Shown piece after piece: positions 9,170 to 18,119 of a stretch of 64,000 nt of DNA. The DNA comes from Candidatus Rokuibacteriota bacterium. Lineage in GTDB: Bacteria > Methylomirabilota > Methylomirabilia > Rokubacteriales > CSP1-6. The first letter of the stretch is position 1. The number at the start of each line of letters is the position of its first letter. The notes under the pieces are model-generated. The model was not told the DNA's origin. It was given only the letters and a program-made list of their open reading frames with translations, and searched no databases. Position numbers and translations under genes: made by a program. The stretch covers positions 29,327 through 93,326 of the forward strand of contig QHSU01000090.1 of assembly GCA_003220535.1 (NCBI GenBank), given 5' to 3'.

Positions 9170-10257
9170 TGGGCGCGCCAGCGGGGTTCACGCTCGGTGA
9201 GCTCGCCGCGGCCCTCCGCGCGACGCTCGAGGGCGACCCTGGCCGGCGCGTCACCGGTGTGGCCCCGCTCGAGACCGCGGGACCGGAGCAGGTCTCCTTC
9301 CTGATCGACGCCCGCTACCGCGCCTCAGCGGAGGCCTCCCGCGCCGGCGCCTTGCTCGTCGCGGAGGACGTGTCGGGCTTACGCGGCCCGCTCCTTCGCT
9401 CCACCACGCCCCAGCAGGCGTTGATCGCGCTCCTGACACTCTTCCATCCACCGGCGTCGCTGTCCCCTGGCATCCACCCGTCCGCGGTCGTGGCGAGCGA
9501 CGCGCGGATCGATCCGAGCGCATCGATCGGTGCGCTGGCGGTGATCGGCGCGGACGCCGTCATCGGGCCGCGCGTCCGGGTCCATCCCCTCGTGTACGTC
9601 GGACCACACGTCGAAGTGGGCGAGGAATCGGTGCTCCACCCGCGGGTCGTCCTCGGCGAGGGCGTTCGGCTCGGATGCCGCGTTGTCGTCCAGCCCGGCG
9701 CCGTCATCGGCGGCGATGGGTTCGGCTACGCCTTCGACGGCAGCGCCCACCGCAAGATCCCCCAGGTGGGCGTCGTCGTGATCGAGGACGATGTGGACAT
9801 CGGCGCGAACACCACGATCGATCGCGCCACGCTGGGCACCACGCTCATTCGCCGCGGGACGAAGATCGACAATCTCGTCCAGGTCGGCCACAACGTCGAG
9901 ATCGGCGAGCACTCGATCATCGTGGCTCAGGTCGGGATCTCCGGCTCGTGCCGGCTTGGTCGCGGCGTCGTGGCCGCGGGACAGGTCGGCTTCGCGGACC
10001 ACCTCACGATCGGCGACGGGGCGATGCTGGGCGCCCAGGCGGGTGTGGCCGCGGATATTCCCCCGGGAGAAAGGCGGCTGGGTACGCCGGCCGTTCCGAT
10101 GGGCCAGGCCAAGCGCGTCTTCGCCGCGCAGAAGCATCTGCCCGACATGGCCCGTCGTCTTCGCGCCGCGGAGCGCCGGCTCGAGCGGCTGGAGACCCGC
10201 CTCGGGATCGCGCCCTCCCAGACGCGCGCATCGGGAGTGGTCGATGACCAGGCCTGA
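9169..10257 (+). CDS. lpxD: UDP-3-O-acylglucosamine N-acyltransferase LpxD
   Basis: LpxD transfers a hydroxyacyl chain from ACP to the amino group of UDP-3-O-acyl-glucosamine in lipid A synthesis. The 362-residue protein has an N-terminal uridine-binding domain (residues 1-100), a left-handed beta-helix of hexapeptide repeats (about 105-320) and a C-terminal helical tail with a Glu/Arg-rich coil. The catalytic histidine lies in QVGHNVEIGEH near residue 241. The length is slightly above the E. coli enzyme. It overlaps lpxA by 14 bases. fabZ, which often separates lpxD and lpxA, is absent here. Confidence 0.96.
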   Translation: MGAPAGFTLGELAAALRATLEGDPGRRVTGVAPLETAGPEQVSFLIDARYRASAEASRAGALLVAEDVSGLRGPLLRSTTPQQALIALLTLFHPPASLSPGIHPSAVVASDARIDPSASIGALAVIGADAVIGPRVRVHPLVYVGPHVEVGEESVLHPRVVLGEGVRLGCRVVVQPGAVIGGDGFGYAFDGSAHRKIPQVGVVVIEDDVDIGANTTIDRATLGTTLIRRGTKIDNLVQVGHNVEIGEHSIIVAQVGISGSCRLGRGVVAAGQVGFADHLTIGDGAMLGAQAGVAADIPPGERRLGTPAVPMGQAKRVFAAQKHLPDMARRLRAAERRLERLETRLGIAPSQTRASGVVDDQA

Positions 10258-11098
10258 CAGCGTGCATCCCACCGCCGTAGTGGACCCGAAGGCGACCCTC
10301 GGCCCGGGTGTGCAGATCGGAGCGTTTTCCGTCGTCGGCCCGGACGTGACCCTCGGCGCCGATGCGGAGGTCGGTCACCACTGCGTGCTCGAGGGCCGCG
10401 TCGAGATCGGCGAGCGCGCCAAGGTCGGCCACGGATCGGTGCTGGGCGGACGGCCGCAAGACCTCAAGTACAAGGACGGCACACCGTCCGGCGTCAGGAT
10501 CGGCGCCGACACCGCGATCCGGGAGTACGTGACGATTCACCGCTCGACCCATGCCGACGGGTGGACCGAGATCGGGAAGGGCTGTCTCGTCATGACGATG
10601 AGCCACGTCGCCCATGATTGTCGGATCGGCGACGGCGTCATCCTCATCAACTACGCTGGGATCACGGGCCACTGCGAGATCGGCGAGCGGGCGACGATTG
10701 GCGGCCTCACGGGCCTCGTGCCGTTCACGCGCATCGGCGCGTACGCGTACGTCGGAGGCGTCTCGAAGGTGACCGCCGACGTGCCGCCCTACGTGATCGC
10801 CGACGGGAACCCGGCGGCGGCCCACGGGATCAACGTCGTCGGTCTCAGACGCGCCGGGATGGTCGCCGCGGAGCGTCGCCTGCTGCAGGACGCGTATCGG
10901 TTGCTCTATCGAAGCGGGCTCTCGCCCCAGCGAGCAGTCGAGCGGATCCGGCAGGAGCTGCCCGCCGCCGCGCCCGTGGCGCAGCTGCTCGACTTCGTCG
11001 CCGGCTCCCGCCGTGGCATCTGCGGTCCATCGCAGCGGGACCGCTCGCTCTCGGGCGGCGAGGAGGACGCGGTTCCAACGCCCGAGGCGAGCCTGTGA
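10244..11098 (+). CDS. lpxA: UDP-N-acetylglucosamine acyltransferase LpxA
   Basis: LpxA performs the first step of lipid A synthesis, acylating the 3-position of UDP-GlcNAc, or of a 3-amino analogue if a GnnA/GnnB pathway exists. The 284-residue trimeric enzyme has hexapeptide repeats over residues 1-190 and a C-terminal helical domain. The catalytic histidine is in MSHVAHDCRIG near residue 124. The C-terminus runs about 20 residues longer than E. coli LpxA. The ATG at 10244 lies inside lpxD. The stop overlaps the next gene as GTGA, which places the Gfo/Idh oxidoreductase directly in the same translation unit. Confidence 0.95.
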   Translation: MTRPDSVHPTAVVDPKATLGPGVQIGAFSVVGPDVTLGADAEVGHHCVLEGRVEIGERAKVGHGSVLGGRPQDLKYKDGTPSGVRIGADTAIREYVTIHRSTHADGWTEIGKGCLVMTMSHVAHDCRIGDGVILINYAGITGHCEIGERATIGGLTGLVPFTRIGAYAYVGGVSKVTADVPPYVIADGNPAAAHGINVVGLRRAGMVAAERRLLQDAYRLLYRSGLSPQRAVERIRQELPAAAPVAQLLDFVAGSRRGICGPSQRDRSLSGGEEDAVPTPEASL

Positions 11099-12126
11099 AA
11101 TCGGCAGACGACCGCAAACTGCGCGCCGGCGTCGTGGGCGCCGGACACATGGGGCAGTACCACATGCTCGCCTACGCCGAGCTGTGGGACATCGAGCTCG
11201 CCGCGGTCGTCGATGTCGATCGGGAGCGGGCCGCGAAGGTCGCGGCCCCCTACGACACCCGCGCCCTCGTCGACCACCGGGACCTCATCGGTGTGGTCGA
11301 CCTCGCGAGCGTCGCCGTGCCGACCGAGCAGCATTTCCAGGTGACCGCCGACCTCCTGGAGGCGGGCGTGGGCGTGCTCGTCGAGAAACCGATCACGCCC
11401 ACCCTCGAGGAGGCGCGCGACCTCTTCGCCATCGCCCGGCGCAGCGGCGCCGTGCTGCACGTCGGCCATGTCGAGCGGTTCAACGGCGCGGTGCAGGAGC
11501 TGAAGAAGATCGTGGAGCGCCCGATCCTCATCGAGTCGCGGCGCCTGGGCCCCTTCGCGCCGCGGGTACAGAAGGACAGCGTGGTCATGGACCTCATGAT
11601 CCACGACCTCGACATCGTCCTCGGGCTCGTGGACTCGGCGCCCCGCCGGCTCACCGCGATGGGGTCCGCGGTCCACTCGGGCGCCAGCGACATCGCCAAC
11701 GTCCAGATCGGGTTCGAGTCCGGTACGATCGCGCTGATCACCGCGAGTCGGGCCACCGAGGAGAAGATCCGGACCCTGGCCGTCACGCAGCCGGACGCGT
11801 ACGTCGTCCTGGACTACTCCGAGCAGGACATCCGGATCCATCGCCGCGCCGCGCAGGAATACACGCTCAACCGGGAGTCGATCCGCTACCGGCGGGCCTC
11901 CTTCGTCGAGCACGTGCAGGTGCACAAGGACAATCCTCTGAAGCTCGAGATCCTGAATCTGGTCCGGGCCGTCCGACGGGCGCGCGCTGGTGAGAGAATC
12001 GTCCTGGCCGAGACCGAAGATCTGCGATCGCTCGCCATGGCCCTCGAGATCGAACGAATGATCCGGGACGGCCGCTGCGAGGCGGCGTACTCGAACAACC
12101 CTCCGTGGAGCGCTCACTCGGCCTGA
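11095..12126 (+). CDS. Gfo/Idh/MocA oxidoreductase, GnnA-like
   Basis: The 343-residue NAD(P)-dependent sugar dehydrogenase has an N-terminal Rossmann fold with GVVGAGHMGQYH (GxGxxG) and the family signature VEKPIT near residue 100, followed by the C-terminal Gfo/Idh domain. In Acidithiobacillus and Leptospira, a family member named GnnA sits by lpxA and oxidises the 3-hydroxyl of UDP-GlcNAc so that GnnB can aminate it, giving lipid A with amide-linked chains. The position between lpxA and lpxI makes this role attractive, but no GnnB-type aminotransferase is adjacent. The assignment is therefore by context. The start is GTG in the lpxA stop. The stop lies within lpxI (22-base overlap). Confidence 0.8.
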   Translation: MKSADDRKLRAGVVGAGHMGQYHMLAYAELWDIELAAVVDVDRERAAKVAAPYDTRALVDHRDLIGVVDLASVAVPTEQHFQVTADLLEAGVGVLVEKPITPTLEEARDLFAIARRSGAVLHVGHVERFNGAVQELKKIVERPILIESRRLGPFAPRVQKDSVVMDLMIHDLDIVLGLVDSAPRRLTAMGSAVHSGASDIANVQIGFESGTIALITASRATEEKIRTLAVTQPDAYVVLDYSEQDIRIHRRAAQEYTLNRESIRYRRASFVEHVQVHKDNPLKLEILNLVRAVRRARAGERIVLAETEDLRSLAMALEIERMIRDGRCEAAYSNNPPWSAHSA

Positions 12127-12908
12127 TGTGCGGCGCCGGCGTGCTGCCGGCGCGCATGGCCGGCGAAGCGCGGCGCCGCGGATGGCGCGTCGTCGCCTTC
12201 ACGTTCGGCGACGTTCCGGGCGTGACCGCGCATGCCGACCGCACGATCCCGAGCCGGGTCAACGAGGCCGGTGCCGTGCTCGCCGCGCTCGAGCACGAGG
12301 GGGTCGGTGCCGTGCTGTTCTCGGGCAAGTTCTGGATGAAGGACTTCCTGCACGGGAGTCGCCCGGACGGCGCCCTCGCCGAGATCACCGCGCAGGCGGG
12401 GACGATGGTCGACGCGAACCTCCTTCAGGCGGTGGTCGCGACCCTCGGCCGGATGGGCATCGCGCTCCTCGATCAGCGTCCCTTTCTCGGCGACTGGCTG
12501 GGCGGAACCGGCTGCTGGTCCACCCGCACGCCCACCGAGGCCGAGTGGACCGACGTGCGTCGGGGACTCGCGGTCGCGCAGCTGGTGGCCGATGCGGGTG
12601 TCGGCCAGAGCGTCGTGCTCAAGCGCGGCGCCGTCACCGCGGTCGAAGCGACGGAAGGCACGACCGAGACGATTCGGCGCGGGGTCACGCAGGCCGGCCC
12701 GGGCGCGGTCGTGGTCAAGGCGGTCGCGCGCGAGCACGACTATCGATTCGACACGCCGGGCGTCGGTCCGGAGACGATCGCGGTCGCGGCCGCCGGTGGC
12801 GCGGCGGTGGTCGCGGTCGAGGCGGGACGGGTGATGGTTCTGGACAAGGCGGAGTGCGTCCGCATCGCGAACGGGGCGGGGATGTCCCTGGTGGGGGTCA
12901 AGTCGTGA
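12105..12908 (+). CDS. lpxI: UDP-2,3-diacylglucosamine diphosphatase LpxI
   Basis: LpxI cleaves UDP-2,3-diacylglucosamine to lipid X and UMP, the step done by LpxH in enteric bacteria. The 267-residue protein has the N-terminal LMCGAGVLP opening, a central RPFLGDWLGG segment and the C-terminal DTPGVGPETI, where the family's essential aspartate lies. The length matches the DUF1009/LpxI family. It starts with GTG at 12105 within the upstream oxidoreductase gene and ends in a GTGA overlap with lpxB, its pathway successor. No lpxH is seen in the window. Confidence 0.93.
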   Translation: MERSLGLMCGAGVLPARMAGEARRRGWRVVAFTFGDVPGVTAHADRTIPSRVNEAGAVLAALEHEGVGAVLFSGKFWMKDFLHGSRPDGALAEITAQAGTMVDANLLQAVVATLGRMGIALLDQRPFLGDWLGGTGCWSTRTPTEAEWTDVRRGLAVAQLVADAGVGQSVVLKRGAVTAVEATEGTTETIRRGVTQAGPGAVVVKAVAREHDYRFDTPGVGPETIAVAAAGGAAVVAVEAGRVMVLDKAECVRIANGAGMSLVGVKS

Positions 12909-14053
12909 CCGCTCGGTCACCGGCCGTCATGCTCGTCGCGGGGGAAGCCTCCGGCGACCTCCACGGCGCCAGCCTGTGTCGCGCGTTGCGCGGGCTCGAC
13001 CCGGGCTGCCGACTCTACGGAATGGGCGGGGCGCGCATGGCCGCGGCGGGGATGGATCTCCTGGTCGACGTGACGGCGGCCGCCGTCGTGGGAGGGAGCG
13101 AGGCGATTGGCCAGGTGCCGCGTCTCTACCGCGCGTACCGCGGCCTCCGCGACGTGCTCCGCGGCGCCGACCGCCCCGCCGTGCTCGTCCTGATCGATTT
13201 CCCCGAGTTCAATCTTCGCCTGGCACGCGCCGCGCGGCGCGCCGGCGTCCCGGTCGTGTATTTCATTCCGCCCCAGGTCTGGGCGTGGCGCGGGGGCCGG
13301 GTCAAGACGATCCGGAGAGTCGTCTCGCTCGTGCTCGCCGTATTTCCGTTCGAGCCGCCCCTGTATCGCCGGGCCGGAGTGCCCGTGGAGTTCGTCGGCC
13401 ATCCGCTCCTCGACCAGCTGCAGGCGGCGCCGACTCGTGAGGCGGCGCGCCGCGCCCTCGGGATCGACGATCGGACACCGGTGGTCGGGCTCCTCCCGGG
13501 GAGCCGACATCAGGAAATCGTCCGGGTGCTACCGGTCATGCGGGACGCCGCGAGGCACGTTCTGACGGCCGCGCCGGGAACGCGGTTCGTGCTGGGCCTG
13601 GCGCCTACGATCGAGCGGCGCCTCGCCGCGCATCACCTGGACGGTGGTCCGCCCGTCGAGATCGTTCCCGGCCAGCCCCACGCCGTCATCCGCGCGGCCG
13701 ATCTGCTGCTCGTCACGTCCGGGACGGTGACGCTGGAAGCGGCGCTGCTCGGCACGCCGATGGTCGTCTGCTACCGCCTGTCTTTCGTGAGCGAGCTGCT
13801 CGCGCGGCTCCTGATCCGCGTGCCGTGGGTGAGCCTCGCGAACCTCACGCTCGGGCGCACCGTCGTGCCGGAGCTCTACCGCCGGACCACGACGAGCGCG
13901 CGCCTCGCTCGGGAGGCGTTGCGCCTGCTGACAGACGCCGGCGCTCGCGCGACACAGCGCGCGGCGTTCAGCGAGCTCGCCGGGCAGCTCGGGGAGCCCG
14001 GCGTCGGGACGCGCGCCGCCCGCTTCGTCCTCGCCCAGGCGGGCGCCGCGTGA
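12905..14053 (+). CDS. lpxB: lipid-A-disaccharide synthase LpxB
   Basis: LpxB joins lipid X to UDP-diacylglucosamine to give the lipid A disaccharide at the inner face of the cytoplasmic membrane. The 382-residue GT19 enzyme shows the N-terminal VAGEASGDLHGA motif, a YFIPPQVWAWR segment near residue 123, LLPGSRHQEI at about 198 and SGTVTLEAALLGTPMVV in the nucleotide-binding half. All are hallmarks of LpxB. It starts with GTG inside the lpxI stop. A 40-base gap follows before the DUF374 acyltransferase. Confidence 0.96.
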   Translation: MTARSPAVMLVAGEASGDLHGASLCRALRGLDPGCRLYGMGGARMAAAGMDLLVDVTAAAVVGGSEAIGQVPRLYRAYRGLRDVLRGADRPAVLVLIDFPEFNLRLARAARRAGVPVVYFIPPQVWAWRGGRVKTIRRVVSLVLAVFPFEPPLYRRAGVPVEFVGHPLLDQLQAAPTREAARRALGIDDRTPVVGLLPGSRHQEIVRVLPVMRDAARHVLTAAPGTRFVLGLAPTIERRLAAHHLDGGPPVEIVPGQPHAVIRAADLLLVTSGTVTLEAALLGTPMVVCYRLSFVSELLARLLIRVPWVSLANLTLGRTVVPELYRRTTTSARLAREALRLLTDAGARATQRAAFSELAGQLGEPGVGTRAARFVLAQAGAA

Positions 14054-14093
14054 TGCCGTTGCCAAGCCGCAACCGCCTCGCGTCGGCGCCCTC

Positions 14094-14753
14094 GTGATGG
14101 ATCCTCTCATCGCGCTTGGCCCACCGGTCGCCGCGTCGCTCGTGCGCCTTCTCGGCGCGACGCTGCGACTGCGCGCCGAGGGCGTCGAGGCGCTCGTCCC
14201 GAGCTGGGCGGCCGCGCGCCCGCTCATCTACTGCGTGTGGCATGGTCGAATTCTCATGGTGCCCTGGCTCAACGCCCGGCTCCGGCGAACCCACGGTGCC
14301 CGAGCCGTCAGCGTGCTGGCGAGTCGATCGCGCGACGGGAGCATCCTGGGTGGCTTCGTGAGCCGCTTCGGTCTCGACGTGGTCCGCGGCTCGTCGTCAC
14401 GCGGGGGTGCGGGGGCGTTGCGAGCTCTCGTGACGGCCGTCCAGGCGGGCCGTGACGTGGCTCTGGCGCCCGATGGTCCGCGGGGCCCGCGCGGCCAACT
14501 CGGCCCCGGCGTCGTCACCCTCGCGGCGCTCACCGGCGCCTCCGTGGTCCCTCTCGGATTCGCCGCCCGGCCGGCGCGGCGCCTCTCGACATGGGACGCG
14601 TTCCTGGTGCCGGCGCCCTTCGCCCGCGCGGCCCTGGTGTTCGGCGCCGCGACGACGATCGCACGCGATGCGGACCGAGAGCGCGTCCGCAAGGAGATCG
14701 AGCGGAGCCTCGACGAGGCCACGGCCGCGGCGGACCGGCTCGTGAGCGCCTGA
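14094..14753 (+). CDS. DUF374 lysophospholipid-acyltransferase-like protein
   Basis: The 219-residue protein belongs to the DUF374 family, related to PlsC/LpxL acyltransferases and regularly found in lpx operons. Visible motifs are CVWHGRILMVPW (replacing HX4D) near residue 44, SRSRDGSILGG near 80 and APDGPRGPRG near 124. The last is the strongest DUF374 mark. It probably adds an acyl chain to a lipid A or phospholipid precursor, but the substrate is not known from sequence. Start could be GTG 14094 or the adjacent ATG 14097. The TGATG overlap with waaA suggests coupling. Confidence 0.85.
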   Translation: MMDPLIALGPPVAASLVRLLGATLRLRAEGVEALVPSWAAARPLIYCVWHGRILMVPWLNARLRRTHGARAVSVLASRSRDGSILGGFVSRFGLDVVRGSSSRGGAGALRALVTAVQAGRDVALAPDGPRGPRGQLGPGVVTLAALTGASVVPLGFAARPARRLSTWDAFLVPAPFARAALVFGAATTIARDADRERVRKEIERSLDEATAAADRLVSA

Positions 14754-16051
14754 TGTACGCTCTCTATACGGCGGTGGCGCTGATCGGACTCGTGACACTC
14801 TGGCTGCCGCTCGCGCTGGTACGGCGGCTCACTCGAGGCGTCGCGCTCAACGCCCGGGCACGCCTGGGCGGCGACGCGCCGAACCGCGCGGGCCGGCCGT
14901 CGGGATGGGTGCATGCGGTGTCCGTGGGCGAAGCGATCACCGCAGCGCCGCTCGTCGAAGGCCTCCGGCGTCTCGACCCGGATCTACCGCTGGTGATGAC
15001 GACGGTCACGGCGACCGGCGCCAGGATCGTCCGAGAGCGGTTCGCCGGGCTGGTGACCCATCGTTTCTTCCCGCTCGACCTCCCCTGGGTCGCCCGGCGT
15101 GTCGTGACGTCCATCGATCCGGTGTTCCTGATCTGCATGGAGACGGAGCTCTGGCCGAACCTCTTGCGGGCGCTGGCGTCTCGCGGTGTCCCGGTGATGG
15201 TCGCCAACGGCAGAATCTCGGATCGGTCCTATCGTCGCTACCGGCTCGTACGGGGCTTCCTGGCCTCGGTCCTTGCCGATATCCGGGTCTTCGCCATGCA
15301 GTCCGACGAGGACGCGCGCCGGATCATCGCCCTCGGCGCCCATCCCGAGCGAGTCGTCGTCACCGGCAACATCAAGGCCGACCTCACCGTCGCCGACCCG
15401 GCAGGCTCGGTCGACCTCTGGCGCCGGCTCCTCGGCCTCGGGCCCGAGCAGCGCGTGTGGATCGCCGGAAGCACGCACGCCGGCGAGGAAGAGCCGGTCC
15501 TGGAGGCCCACCGCGCCGCCCTCGCCGAGTTCCCCGAGCTCGTGCTCGTGATCGCCCCGAGGCACCCGGAGCGAACGGGTGAAGTGCTCGCCCTCCTGGC
15601 CCGGCGCGGCTGGCCGTCGGTGCGCCGAAGCGATCTCCCGTCGGCGGTCACCCGGACAGCGACGTCCGTGCCGCCCGTCATCGTTCTCGACACCGTCGGT
15701 GAGCTCGCGACACTCTATGCCATCGCCGACGTCGTCTTCGTCGGCGGGAGCCTCGTGCCGGTGGGCGGGCACAACCTGCTCGAGGCCGCGCAGCGGCGCC
15801 GACCCGTGCTGGTCGGGCCGAACACGGCGAACTTCCGAGAGTCCGCCGGCTTGCTCGAGTCGGTCGGCGCGGCTCTCGTCGTGCGGGATGCGTCCGAGCT
15901 CTCTCGCGAGCTCCGGCGGCTTCTCCTGGATCCGGATCTTCGCGCAAAGCTGGGCGAGGCCGGCTACGAGGCTGTCGCTTCGCGCCACGGCGCCGTCCGG
16001 GAGACGCTCGATCTCGTCGGTCGTTACCTCTATCCCGGCGCTCGCACGTGA
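14753..16051 (+). CDS. waaA: 3-deoxy-D-manno-octulosonic acid transferase
   Basis: WaaA adds one or more Kdo sugars from CMP-Kdo to lipid IVA. The 432-residue GT30 enzyme has an N-terminal membrane anchor (residues 1-22) and the conserved HAVSVGEAI with the catalytic Glu near residue 62. METELWPN lies near 127, GNIKAD near 205 and GGSLVPVGGHNLLEAA near 330. These motifs identify the family clearly; the number of Kdo residues added cannot be read from sequence. lpxK follows with a GTGA overlap. kdsA, kdsB and kdsD for CMP-Kdo supply are not in the window. Confidence 0.96.
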   Translation: MYALYTAVALIGLVTLWLPLALVRRLTRGVALNARARLGGDAPNRAGRPSGWVHAVSVGEAITAAPLVEGLRRLDPDLPLVMTTVTATGARIVRERFAGLVTHRFFPLDLPWVARRVVTSIDPVFLICMETELWPNLLRALASRGVPVMVANGRISDRSYRRYRLVRGFLASVLADIRVFAMQSDEDARRIIALGAHPERVVVTGNIKADLTVADPAGSVDLWRRLLGLGPEQRVWIAGSTHAGEEEPVLEAHRAALAEFPELVLVIAPRHPERTGEVLALLARRGWPSVRRSDLPSAVTRTATSVPPVIVLDTVGELATLYAIADVVFVGGSLVPVGGHNLLEAAQRRRPVLVGPNTANFRESAGLLESVGAALVVRDASELSRELRRLLLDPDLRAKLGEAGYEAVASRHGAVRETLDLVGRYLYPGART

Positions 16052-17130
16052 AATCCCGCGAGCGCTTCGTCCGAGGTTGGGAAGAGGGGTTCGGGTCGGG
16101 ACCGGCACGGATGCTCGCGGTCGCCGGTGGCGGCTACCGCGGCCTGCTCGGGGCGCGCGAGTGGCTCTACGGGCGGGGCATCTTGAAGTCGCGCGCGTTG
16201 CCGTGCCGCGTGGTCTCGATCGGAAATCTGACCATCGGCGGGACCGGGAAGACTCCCGCGGTCGAAGTGGCCGTCCAGGCGCTCGCCGCCCTGGGCCATC
16301 GACCGGCGGTCGTCAGCCGCGGCTATGGGCGCAGCACGCGCGGTGTTCAGGTCGTCGCCGACGCCGCCTCGATCCGTCTGGACCCGGAGGAATCTGGGGA
16401 CGAGCCCTTCCTGCTCGCGCGCCGGCTGCCGGGCATCCCCGTCGTCGTCGGCTCGAACCGTCACGACGCCGCCCGCGTGGCGATCGAAAGGTTCGGGGTG
16501 ACCGCGATCGTCCTCGACGATGGATTCCAGCACCGGACGCTCAGAAAGGATCTCGAGATCGTGATGGCGCGTGCGCGGCGGCCGTGGGGCAACGGGCAAT
16601 TGCTTCCGGCCGGGCCGCTGCGAGAGCCGCTCGGCGCGCTCGCGAGGGCCGATCTCATCGTCGCCACCGGCGCGGTCGGTTTGGGGGACGCGCGCGAGGT
16701 GGTCGACGCCGTCGACGAGCACGCTCCGCGAGTTCCCGTGGTCACGGCTACGCTGGTGCCCGCCGAGTGCTGGGAGGCGGGCCGGATGCGGTCCGTCCGA
16801 CTCGCCGAGCTCGACGGCAAGCGGCTGGCCGCCTTCGCGGGGATCGCGTCTCCCGCGGCCTTCGCCGAGACTCTCCGGAGCACGGGTACGGTGGTGGAGG
16901 AGCTCGCGGAATTCGCCGACCATCACTGGTACTCGACCGACGATGTCGCGCGGCTCGACGCGCGCGCCGCGGCGCTCGGCGTCGAGGCGCTCATCACGAC
17001 CGAAAAAGACTGGGTCCGACTGCGTCGCCTCCGGCTGCCGCGCCGTCCGCTCTACGTCCTCAGCGTCCGGCTCGTCCTCCAGACGGGAGAGGCCGCCTGG
17101 CGCCAGGCGTTCCGGCGCGCGTGCCCGTGA
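16048..17130 (+). CDS. lpxK: tetraacyldisaccharide 4'-kinase LpxK
   Basis: LpxK phosphorylates the 4' position of the lipid A disaccharide at the membrane. The 360-residue protein has an N-terminal membrane-associated helix and the unusual P-loop GNLTIGGTGKTP at about residues 57-70. It then shows SRGYGR near 92, VLDDGFQHR near 155 (catalytic Asp region) and a C-terminal TTEKDWVRL. The length is near the family norm of 330-360. It starts with GTG at 16048 inside waaA and ends in a GTGA overlap with waaF. Confidence 0.95.
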   Translation: MKSRERFVRGWEEGFGSGPARMLAVAGGGYRGLLGAREWLYGRGILKSRALPCRVVSIGNLTIGGTGKTPAVEVAVQALAALGHRPAVVSRGYGRSTRGVQVVADAASIRLDPEESGDEPFLLARRLPGIPVVVGSNRHDAARVAIERFGVTAIVLDDGFQHRTLRKDLEIVMARARRPWGNGQLLPAGPLREPLGALARADLIVATGAVGLGDAREVVDAVDEHAPRVPVVTATLVPAECWEAGRMRSVRLAELDGKRLAAFAGIASPAAFAETLRSTGTVVEELAEFADHHWYSTDDVARLDARAAALGVEALITTEKDWVRLRRLRLPRRPLYVLSVRLVLQTGEAAWRQAFRRACP

Positions 17131-18119
17131 AGATCACCGTGCGGCTGCCGAACTGGCTCGGCGACACCGTGATGGCGGTCCCGGCGGTCCGGTCGCTCCG
17201 CGAGAAGTTCCCGGAGGCCGAGGTGCTGCTGGCGGGACCGTGGGTCGCGCTCCTCGCCGGCCAGGAGCTCGGCGATGTGCTCGTGGGATACCCACGTTCA
17301 TGGAGCGGGAGGCTCCGCACGGCCGACGCGGTGCGGAATTTCGGGGCCGACACTGTCGTGCTGTTCCCGACTTCCTTCGAGGCGGCGGCGACCGCCGTGT
17401 ACTGGGGAGGCCGGCGGCGCATCGGCTTCGCCGGCGATGGACGCGGCTGGCTTCTCACGGAGGCGCCGCCCGTCCCCGAGCCGCGACTGCACCAGGTCGA
17501 CGAGTACCTGATGCTCGTCGGGCTCCTCGGCGCGGTCACGACGCAACGCGAGCCGCGGCTGACGCCGCCGGAACCGCTCGCCGGGACTCGGCAGCGGGCG
17601 CGCGAGCTCCTGCGTCCGCACGGAGCGCCCGCAGGGACACCGCTGGTCGGTGTGCATCTCGGCGCCGCCTACGGGCCGGCCAAGGTCTGGGTGTGCGAGC
17701 GCGTCGTCGAGTTCTGTCGACTCGGCCAGGCACGAGGCATCGTCCCCGTGCTTCTCGGAGCGCCATCGGATGCGCCCGCCGCGGCGGACGTGTTGCGCCG
17801 CGCCCCCGCGCTGAGCCTGGTGGGGCGCGATGGTCCCGATCTCCTCCCGGCGGTGCTCACGGAGCTGTCCGTGCTCGTCTGCGGCGACACCGGGGTCGCA
17901 CACCTGGCGGCGGCGCTCGGCACGCCGGTCGTCGTGCTGTTCGGGCCGACAAATCCCGTGCTCACCGCGCCGCTCGGACGGGTGACGGTGGTGCGCCACG
18001 CCGTCCCGTGTGCGCCGTGCTTCTACCGGACGTGCCCGATCGACCATCCCTGCATGCGCGGGATCACCGCGGCGACGGTGGGCCAGCAGGTCGCGGCATT
18101 TCTCGCCGCGTCGACGTGA
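17127..18119 (+). CDS. waaF: ADP-heptose:LPS heptosyltransferase II-like
   Basis: The 330-residue GT9 enzyme adds the second heptose to the LPS inner core. The N-terminus reads RLPNWLGDTVMAVPAV, the standard WaaF opening. VCGDTGVAHLAAALGTPVVVLFGPT near residue 250 is the GT9 donor-binding loop. A cysteine-rich CAPCFYRTCPIDHPC segment close to the C-terminus matches the WaaF subgroup. GTG at 17127 gives the 4-base overlap seen at neighbouring junctions; GTG at 17121 would add two residues. WaaC, its partner, is encoded 8 kb downstream. Confidence 0.92.
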   Translation: MKITVRLPNWLGDTVMAVPAVRSLREKFPEAEVLLAGPWVALLAGQELGDVLVGYPRSWSGRLRTADAVRNFGADTVVLFPTSFEAAATAVYWGGRRRIGFAGDGRGWLLTEAPPVPEPRLHQVDEYLMLVGLLGAVTTQREPRLTPPEPLAGTRQRARELLRPHGAPAGTPLVGVHLGAAYGPAKVWVCERVVEFCRLGQARGIVPVLLGAPSDAPAAADVLRRAPALSLVGRDGPDLLPAVLTELSVLVCGDTGVAHLAAALGTPVVVLFGPTNPVLTAPLGRVTVVRHAVPCAPCFYRTCPIDHPCMRGITAATVGQQVAAFLAAST

